Assembly (NCBI GenBank): GCA_002329285.1
Contig: DCTO01000079.1
Span: 1 to 11,180 of the forward strand
Reading direction: 5' to 3'
DNA: 11,180 nt
DNA from: Ruminococcaceae bacterium UBA1438
Lineage (GTDB): Bacteria > Bacillota > Clostridia > Oscillospirales > Acutalibacteraceae
Shown here: piece after piece, positions 6,174 through 11,180 of the stretch
Layout: each line of letters begins with the position of its first letter
Numbering within the stretch: the stretch's first letter is position 1
Made by a program: the position numbers and the translations under genes
The notes under the pieces: model-generated
Database searches by the model: none
What the model was told of the DNA's origin: nothing
What the model saw: the letters and a program-made list of their open reading frames with translations, nothing else

Positions 6174-7373
6174 ATGAAAAGAATATTTTTGTTGTTATTA
6201 ATGCTTTCGGTTTTGTTTTGCAGTTGTGCAGCGGCAAATAAGGTTCCTGAAATAGAAAACGTTAAACAGGATTACGTTAAATCGGTCTGGATTAATTATT
6301 TTGAACTTGAAAAATACACAACTGAAAATGCAACGGAAGCAGATTTCAGAGAAGATATCTCGGGCATTGTTAAAACCGTCGGAAAAATAGGAATTAACAC
6401 ATTAACCGTTCAGGTGCATCCGTGCGCAGATGCTTTTTATAAATCCGCGCTTTTCCCGACTTCAGAGTATTGCTTCGGAAAGCAGGGCAGTGAGCTGAAA
6501 TACGACCCGTTGCAGATAATAATTGAAGAAGCGCATTCTGCAAACATTTCCGTTGAGGCATGGCTTAATCCTTACAGAGTTAGTCAGAGCGATGATATTG
6601 ATGCTCTTGCAGACGGTAATATTGCAAAAGAATGGTATTATTCCGATGATAAAGCCTCAAATGTATATATATCTGATAAAATATACTTTAATCCTGCCGG
6701 CAGTGAGGTTGCTGATTTAATTGTTAATGGTGTTTGTGAGCTGGCGCTCAATTATGATATTGACGGAATACATTTTGATGATTATTTTTATCCGACAACT
6801 GATGCTGATATTGATGAAGCAGAATATAAGGAATATATTGATAACGCTGATAGCCCTCTGCCTCTTGATGACTGGAGGAGAGAAAAAGTATCAGAAATGA
6901 TAAAATCAGTTTATTCGGCGATAAAAGAAATTGACCCTGAGCTTCGTTTTGGAATAAGCCCACAATCTAAGATTTCAACAGATTACGGAACTCTTTATGC
7001 TGATGTTGAGAAATGGGCTTCAGAGGTAGGATATTGTGATTATATCTGCCCTCAGATTTATTTCGGCTTTTATAATGAAACGCAGCCGTTTACACGTACG
7101 GCTAAGGAATGGAGTGAACGCGCAACGGCTGTTGATTTATATATCGGTCTGCCTTTATACAAGGCAGGGTGTGTTGACGAATACGCTTCAATAGATCAGG
7201 ATTATGCAAGAAATGAATTTGTTGAGAATAATAATATTATTTCAAGGCAAATAACTTATATTTCTCAAATTAATAACATTAATGGTTATTACATATACTC
7301 TTTAAGCTATCTCCTGGATACTGAAAATGAAGCCGTCGTTAATGAGGTTGACAGTGTTAAAGCACTGAATTAG
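6174..7373 (+). CDS. GHL10/DUF187-family lipoprotein (glycoside hydrolase-like, YngK type)
   Basis: 399 residues from the ATG at 6174. Its lipoprotein signal (KRIFLLLLMLSVLFCSC) has C18 the likely lipidated residue (Ser at -1), so it is probably anchored outside the cell membrane. The rest matches the GHL10 (DUF187) TIM-barrel family, with marker motifs 'VWINYFELE' near 38, 'VEAWLNPYR' at 127-135, 'DGIHFDDYFYP' at 197-207 and 'CPQIYFGF' near 292. Acidic residues in DGIHFDDYFYP are candidate catalytic groups. Members are thought to act on cell-wall or other glycans, but the substrate is not shown here. ATG was preferred to a GTG at 6165 because AAGGA (6158-6162) sits 11 bp upstream of the ATG but only 2 bp from the GTG. 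Its 3' end overlaps the opposing mtaB by 17 bp. Confidence 0.87.
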   Translation: MKRIFLLLLMLSVLFCSCAAANKVPEIENVKQDYVKSVWINYFELEKYTTENATEADFREDISGIVKTVGKIGINTLTVQVHPCADAFYKSALFPTSEYCFGKQGSELKYDPLQIIIEEAHSANISVEAWLNPYRVSQSDDIDALADGNIAKEWYYSDDKASNVYISDKIYFNPAGSEVADLIVNGVCELALNYDIDGIHFDDYFYPTTDADIDEAEYKEYIDNADSPLPLDDWRREKVSEMIKSVYSAIKEIDPELRFGISPQSKISTDYGTLYADVEKWASEVGYCDYICPQIYFGFYNETQPFTRTAKEWSERATAVDLYIGLPLYKAGCVDEYASIDQDYARNEFVENNNIISRQITYISQINNINGYYIYSLSYLLDTENEAVVNEVDSVKALN

Positions 7374-8649
7374 ATATGCAGTATTCTTTGTCAACAGCAT
7401 CAATTGAAACAATAATTTCCTTTCCGATAATATCCTCTTCAGCTTTAACACGAACAGGTATATAACCGGCAGTGTATCCCTGATAAATGTTATCTTTGAA
7501 TTTATTTTCAAAAAGAACAGCGGCGTTTGTGCCGATAAGGCTTTTCATATATTCAGCTCGGATCTTATCGGTTTCATTGATCATAACTTCTGCACGCCTT
7601 TCCTTTTCCTTTTTCGAAACATTGTCTCCGATTTTGGAAGCAGCAGTGCCTTTCCTTTCGGAATAGGGGAAGGTGTGCACTTTTTCAAAGCCGATTGACT
7701 TAACGAATTCCAAGCTTTCCTCAAAGTCTGCAATGGTTTCATCGTTAAATCCGACCATAACGTCAGTTGTAATTGTTGCTTTTTTAAAGGTATTTCTCAG
7801 CTTTTCGCAAAGTTCTGCATATTCCTTGGCAGTGTAATGACGTCTCATATTTTTGAGGGTTTTATCACATCCGCTTTGAAGAGAAATATGAAATTGAGGG
7901 CAGAATTTTTCGCATTCAGCAAGGCCTGAAATAACTTCATCAGTGATATGATCGGGCTCAAGACTCCCGAGGCGGACTCTCAATATACCTGAATTTTCAT
8001 TGCAGATTTTAACTGCATCAATAATGTTAAATGATTCGCCTTTTCCGTAAGCAGAGAGATTAATTCCAACCAAAACGATTTCTTTTATTCCGTTTGACGC
8101 AAGCGTTTCGATTTCTTTTTTTAGCTCGAAAGGCTGTTTAGAGCGAACTCTTCCTCTGCTTTCCGGAATTATGCAATATGAGCAAAATCGGTCACACCCG
8201 TCTTCAATCTTAACAAAGGCTCTGACTCTTTCACTGAATTTTGATATGCTGCATGGCGCAAAATTATCTCCCGTTTTATGTTCTGAAACGGAGAAAATGC
8301 GGTTTTTGCTTATGCTATGCTCATTAATCAGCGAAAGAATGTCATTATCATTCCTGTTTCCAAGCACAATATCCGCCTCTTTCAGAGCTTCGGCCTCTTT
8401 CGGAAAAGCTTGAGGCATACAGCCTGTAAGAATAACAACTGAATCTGGATGCTTTCTTTTGAATTTCCTGATGTTTTGCCTTGTTTTTTGATCAGCAGTT
8501 GCAGTAACGGTGCAGGAATTAACAATATAATAATCTGCCTCATCAGATGGGCTGACTATTTCAAAGCCTGCTTTTTCAAGCAGCTCTGCCATATATTCAC
8601 TTTCTGTCTGATTAACCTTGCAGCCAAGGGTGTAAATTGCAGCTTTCAT
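7357..8649 (-). CDS. mtaB: tRNA (N6-threonylcarbamoyladenosine(37)-C2)-methylthiotransferase MtaB
   Basis: 430 residues, normal for MtaB. It turns t6A at position 37 of ANN-decoding tRNAs into ms2t6A using two iron-sulfur clusters and S-adenosylmethionine. The UPF0004 N-domain carries C10, C46 and C77. The radical SAM motif CDRFCSYC has C152, C156 and C159. A TRAM domain occupies about 370-428. The opening 'AAIYTLGCKVNQTES' and 'IEDGCDRFCSYCIIPESRG' favour MtaB over MiaB or RimO. One oddity: the usual GFPGET after the barrel strand reads GFNDET (300-305). The ribosome site GGAG (8660 to 8657) is 7 bp before the ATG, and a near-consensus sigma-A promoter precedes it. It is divergent from the carboxypeptidase gene. 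Confidence 0.95.
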   Translation of the reverse strand: MKAAIYTLGCKVNQTESEYMAELLEKAGFEIVSPSDEADYYIVNSCTVTATADQKTRQNIRKFKRKHPDSVVILTGCMPQAFPKEAEALKEADIVLGNRNDNDILSLINEHSISKNRIFSVSEHKTGDNFAPCSISKFSERVRAFVKIEDGCDRFCSYCIIPESRGRVRSKQPFELKKEIETLASNGIKEIVLVGINLSAYGKGESFNIIDAVKICNENSGILRVRLGSLEPDHITDEVISGLAECEKFCPQFHISLQSGCDKTLKNMRRHYTAKEYAELCEKLRNTFKKATITTDVMVGFNDETIADFEESLEFVKSIGFEKVHTFPYSERKGTAASKIGDNVSKKEKERRAEVMINETDKIRAEYMKSLIGTNAAVLFENKFKDNIYQGYTAGYIPVRVKAEEDIIGKEIIVSIDAVDKEYCISNSVL

Positions 8650-8664
8650 ATCATTTCTCCTAAA

Positions 8665-8685
8665 TTTGAGATATATTATATCAAA
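8665..8685. promoter_or_regulatory. 21-bp inverted repeat over the mtaB -10 region (candidate operator)
   Basis: Arms TTTGAGATA (8665-8673) and TATATCAAA (8677-8685) around TAT: 9-bp arms with one mismatch. The same layout occurs before pgi at 9902-9922. It covers the mtaB -10 and start site. Part of the similarity could come from the extended -10 sequence TTTGATATAAT, so an operator role is inference. Confidence 0.4.
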
Positions 8686-8703
8686 TTAAAGTTATTAATA
8701 CAA
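8675..8703 (-). promoter_or_regulatory. Sigma-A promoter of mtaB
   Basis: On the minus strand, TTGTAT (8703 to 8698), a 17-bp spacer, then a perfect TATAAT (8680 to 8675) preceded by TGA, an extended -10. The start would fall near 8668, giving a leader of roughly 19 bases that contains the GGAG ribosome site. Confidence 0.8.
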
Positions 8704-8735
8704 CCGGATTTTAATATCAATTAAAGGGTGATTTT

Positions 8736-9878
8736 ATGAAAAAAGTTTTATCTTTAATTATTTCAATAGTTATGGCGATTTCGGTTCCGCTTTATGTAAA
8801 TGCTGACGAAGAGAACACACGAGATGATTTTGATTATTCAAAATCATCAATTCTAATGTGTGCCGATACGGGCGATATTATATATGAGAATAACGCATAT
8901 GAGCATTTATCACCGGCTTCTGTTACAAAGATTATGAGTATTCTTCTTGTTCTTGAGGCTATAAGCGATGGTAAGATATCACTTGATGACAAGGTTTCGG
9001 CAAGCCAGAATGCTGTTGCAATGGGCGGTTCGCAGATATGGCTTGAGGTCGGCGAGGAAATGACTGTTGATGAGCTTCTCAAAGCAGTTGTTGTTGCATC
9101 TGCAAATGATGCTTGCGCGGCGCTTGGTGAGTTCATTTCCGGATCGCTTCCGTCATTCATCGAGGATATGAACAGAAAAGCCAAGGATCTCGGCCTTGAA
9201 AACACTAATTTTGAAAACTGCACAGGCCTTGATGACACAGCAACAAATCATTATTCCTGCGCTTATGATCTTGCCGTAATTGCACGTGAGGTGCTTAAAT
9301 ATGACTTAATTTATAATTACACAACTATTTGGCTTGATTATCTTCGAAACGGTGAAACAGAGCTTAATAACACTAATAAGTTGGTTAATAGTTATAACGG
9401 AATAACCGGTCTTAAAACAGGCACAACCTCAAAAGCTGGCTTTTGTGTCTGTGCAACCGCAAAAAGGGAGGATATGAATTTAATTGCCGTTGTTCTGGGC
9501 TCGGAAACAAGTGAAAACAGATTTCTGACTGCAACAAATCTGCTTGATTACGGCCTTGCTAACTATGAGCTTTTTGTGCCGGATATTGATGATTCAGCCA
9601 TTACCGATGTGAAGATAATAAACGGCGTTGAAAAAAGCATAAAACCTTCATATGATCTGTTTGATAAAATTCTGATTAAAAAGGGCAGCGGAGAGATTGA
9701 ATACAGTTATTCTGTTACTGATAACCTTAACGCTCCGGTAAATATTAATGATAAACTGGGGGAGATAAAATTTATTTCAGATAATAACGAGCTGAAAACG
9801 ATCCGGCTTTATGCAGGAAAAGAAATTCAGAAGATTAAATTCAGCTATATTTTTAAAGAATTGCTAAATAATATATAA
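8736..9878 (+). CDS. Secreted D-alanyl-D-alanine carboxypeptidase (peptidase S11, DacF/PBP5 type)
   Basis: 380 residues. It removes the terminal D-Ala from peptidoglycan pentapeptides. A signal peptide occupies about residues 1-23 (cleavage after VNA). All three penicillin-binding motifs are present: SVTK at 62-65 (nucleophile S62), SAN at 122-124 and KTG at 227-229. A C-terminal beta domain (about 280-365) ends in an amphipathic stretch (KIKFSYIFKELL) of the kind that attaches PBP5-type enzymes to the membrane surface. The ATG at 8736 has GGGTG at 8726-8730. In spore formers relatives are either vegetative (DacA) or sporulation-specific (DacF, DacB); the sequence does not decide this. No clear promoter was found in the 86 bp shared with mtaB. 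Three cysteines beyond the signal (C42, C127, C162) and C175, C237, C239 give an unusual number for an exported enzyme. Confidence 0.93.
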   Translation: MKKVLSLIISIVMAISVPLYVNADEENTRDDFDYSKSSILMCADTGDIIYENNAYEHLSPASVTKIMSILLVLEAISDGKISLDDKVSASQNAVAMGGSQIWLEVGEEMTVDELLKAVVVASANDACAALGEFISGSLPSFIEDMNRKAKDLGLENTNFENCTGLDDTATNHYSCAYDLAVIAREVLKYDLIYNYTTIWLDYLRNGETELNNTNKLVNSYNGITGLKTGTTSKAGFCVCATAKREDMNLIAVVLGSETSENRFLTATNLLDYGLANYELFVPDIDDSAITDVKIINGVEKSIKPSYDLFDKILIKKGSGEIEYSYSVTDNLNAPVNINDKLGEIKFISDNNELKTIRLYAGKEIQKIKFSYIFKELLNNI

Positions 9879-9885
9879 ATAATGG

Positions 9886-9914
9886 TTGATTAAATTGTAT
9901 TTTTGATGTAAAAT
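9886..9914 (+). promoter_or_regulatory. Sigma-A promoter of pgi
   Basis: TTGATT (9886-9891), a 17-bp spacer, then TAAAAT (9909-9914) with a TG directly before it. The start would be near 9921, leaving a leader of about 40 bases with AGAGGT at 9951-9956. It begins only 8 bp after the carboxypeptidase stop and there is no terminator hairpin between, so read-through is also possible. Confidence 0.65.
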
Positions 9915-9922
9915 ATATCAAA
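9902..9922. promoter_or_regulatory. 21-bp inverted repeat over the pgi -10 region (candidate operator)
   Basis: Arms TTTGATGTA (9902-9910) and TATATCAAA (9914-9922) around AAA: 9-bp arms with one mismatch, overlapping the -10 and predicted start. The right arm and the following bases (TATATCAAATTAA) are identical to those at the mtaB site. Binding of a repressor here is inference. Confidence 0.4.
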
Positions 9923-9962
9923 TTAATATTTGAATATTTTTCTGTTGAAAAGAGGTTTATAT

Positions 9963-11180
9963 ATGGAAAAACTAAAATTGATTAATAAATATGCAGAGCC
10001 ATTTGTTTCCGAAAAGGAAATTGAGGCTATTGCCCCAAAGGCTGTTGAAGCGATGAAAACTCTTCATAACGGAACAGGCGAGGGCAATGATTTTCTTGGC
10101 TGGTTAACTCTTCCGACTGATTATGATAAAGAGGAGTTTTCAAGAATCAAAAAAGCTGCTGAATATATCAAGGAAAACTGTGACATTTTGATCGTAATCG
10201 GAATCGGCGGCTCTTATCTCGGTGCAAGAGCAGTTATTGAAGCTCTTAAATCAAGCAATTATAACGCTTTAGCTAAGGATACTCCGCAGATTTATTTCAT
10301 CGGCAACACCATCAGCCCATCTATGCTCACAGAGCTTCTTTCAATCTGTGAGGGCAAGGATATCTGTGTTAATGTTATTTCAAAGAGCGGCACAACAACC
10401 GAACCTGCAATTGCGTTCAGAGTTTTCCGTGATCTCATTAACAGCAAATACTCAAAGGAAAATGCTGCAAAACGTATTTTTGCAACTACTGATAAGGCTA
10501 AGGAAACGCTCAAATCACTTGCTGATGAGGAGGGTTATGAAACCTTTGTTGTTCCGGATAATGTCGGCGGCAGATATTCTGTTTTAACCGCTGTTGGCTT
10601 GCTTCCGATTGCCGTAGCCGGAATTGATATTGATGAGCTTATGAGAGGCGCTAAAAGCGCTCAGGATTCTCTTATGAGCGAGAGCCTTGATGAGAACGAC
10701 TGTCTTAAATATGCCGCAATCAGAAACATTCTTTATAATAAGGGCAAGAAGCTTGAATGCTTTATTTCATATGAGCCGTGCATGACTATGTTTAACGAAT
10801 GGCTCAAGCAGCTTTTTGCTGAAAGCGAAGGTAAAGACGGCAAGGGTTTATATCCCGTTTCCTGCGTATTTTCAACGGATTTGCATTCTGTTGGACAGTT
10901 TATTCAGGAAAGCGGCTCCGAGCTTATGTTTGAAACCTGCATTAAATTCAACAATCCGCTTGATGATTTCACTGTAACTGAACAGGAGGGCAATATTGAC
11001 GGCCTTAATTTCCTTGCCGGCAAAACCCTCAGCCTTATTAACGAAAAGGCAAGGCAGGGAACATTGCTTGCTCACACAGAGGGCGGCGTTGCTAATTTCA
11101 TCCTTGAAAGTGATAATATTGCTGCTGCTAATCTTGGCTATATGATTTATTTCTTTGAAAAGGCTTGCGCTGTTTCCGGC
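9963..11180 (+). CDS. pgi: Glucose-6-phosphate isomerase, 3' end beyond window
   Basis: 406 residues are visible and the frame is still open at the edge; Bacillus-type Pgi has about 450, so roughly 45 are missing. It interconverts glucose 6-phosphate and fructose 6-phosphate in glycolysis and gluconeogenesis. Motifs: phosphate-binding [12 protein letters not shown] at 80-91, [10 protein letters not shown] at 140-149, the PGI signature [16 protein letters not shown] at 200-215, [11 protein letters not shown] at 285-295 and HSVGQF at 308-313. By the spacing known from the Bacillus enzyme, E287 and H308 correspond to its catalytic Glu and His; the catalytic Lys would fall past the window end. 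AGAGGT (9951-9956) lies 6 bp before the ATG. Confidence 0.97.
   Translation, partial: MEKLKLINKYAEPFVSEKEIEAIAPKAVEAMKTLHNGTGEGNDFLGWLTLPTDYDKEEFSRIKKAAEYIKENCDILIVIGIGGSYLGARAVIEALKSSNYNALAKDTPQIYFIGNTISPSMLTELLSICEGKDICVNVISKSGTTTEPAIAFRVFRDLINSKYSKENAAKRIFATTDKAKETLKSLADEEGYETFVVPDNVGGRYSVLTAVGLLPIAVAGIDIDELMRGAKSAQDSLMSESLDENDCLKYAAIRNILYNKGKKLECFISYEPCMTMFNEWLKQLFAESEGKDGKGLYPVSCVFSTDLHSVGQFIQESGSELMFETCIKFNNPLDDFTVTEQEGNIDGLNFLAGKTLSLINEKARQGTLLAHTEGGVANFILESDNIAAANLGYMIYFFEKACAVSG

Noticed and set aside
7352..7367. Hairpin CAGTG-N6-CACTG as a terminator for the convergent pair
   Set aside because: Only 5 bp of stem and no T tract on either strand; it lies within coding sequence of both genes.
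8834..9238. 134-codon antisense reading frame within the carboxypeptidase gene
   Set aside because: It lies wholly opposite a gene with all three PBP motifs, has no ribosome site and no recognisable domain; a codon-bias shadow.
9903..9921. FNR/CRP-type site reading TTGAT...ATCAA at the pgi and mtaB promoters
   Set aside because: The half-sites are about 9-10 bases apart, not the 4 of an FNR box, so the known consensus does not fit.

Overview
This is low-GC DNA with Clostridia-like gene content (Firmicutes/Bacillota). It carries endospore-specific genes (spoVM, sipL, spoIVA), strong GGAGG-type ribosome binding sites and the gene order prkC-rsgA-thiN-spoVM also known from Bacillus subtilis. 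The use of sipL rather than spoVID points to Clostridia. A relative of the Ruminococcaceae/Oscillospirales is my guess, but the sequence alone does not settle it. I see no mobile elements, tRNA or rRNA genes, or CRISPR arrays.

Layout. Bases 1-2468 (+) hold the 3' end of the PASTA Ser/Thr kinase gene prkC, the ribosome-assembly GTPase gene rsgA, and thiN (thiamine pyrophosphokinase). thiN overlaps rsgA by ATGA and carries a frameshift in a T run. Bases 2469-5800 (+) form a spore-coat assembly block: a 48-codon cysteine-rich membrane ORF, spoVM (27 codons, TTG start), a strong terminator, then sipL and spoIVA 10 bp apart. SpoVM, SpoIVA and SipL (the clostridial counterpart of SpoVID) are the three components that anchor and build the coat basement layer on the forespore, and here they are contiguous. 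Both halves of the block are preceded by the same GCATAGTAT element, which resembles a mother-cell sigma factor -10 region.

Bases 5801-8649 are mixed. A convergent terminator is followed by a small zinc-ribbon protein gene (-), a divergent lipoprotein of the GHL10/DUF187 glycoside-hydrolase-like family (+), and mtaB (-), a tRNA methylthiotransferase gene whose 3' end overlaps the lipoprotein gene by 17 bp. Bases 8650-11180 (+) hold a secreted D-Ala-D-Ala carboxypeptidase and the 5' 406 codons of pgi (glucose-6-phosphate isomerase), which runs off the window. A 21-bp inverted repeat of the same design overlaps the -10 region of both the mtaB and pgi promoters.

The points most worth a second look are the compact spoVM/sipL/spoIVA block with its unrecognised 48-residue membrane protein, the unusual proline placement in SpoVM, the broken thiN, and the paired palindromes.
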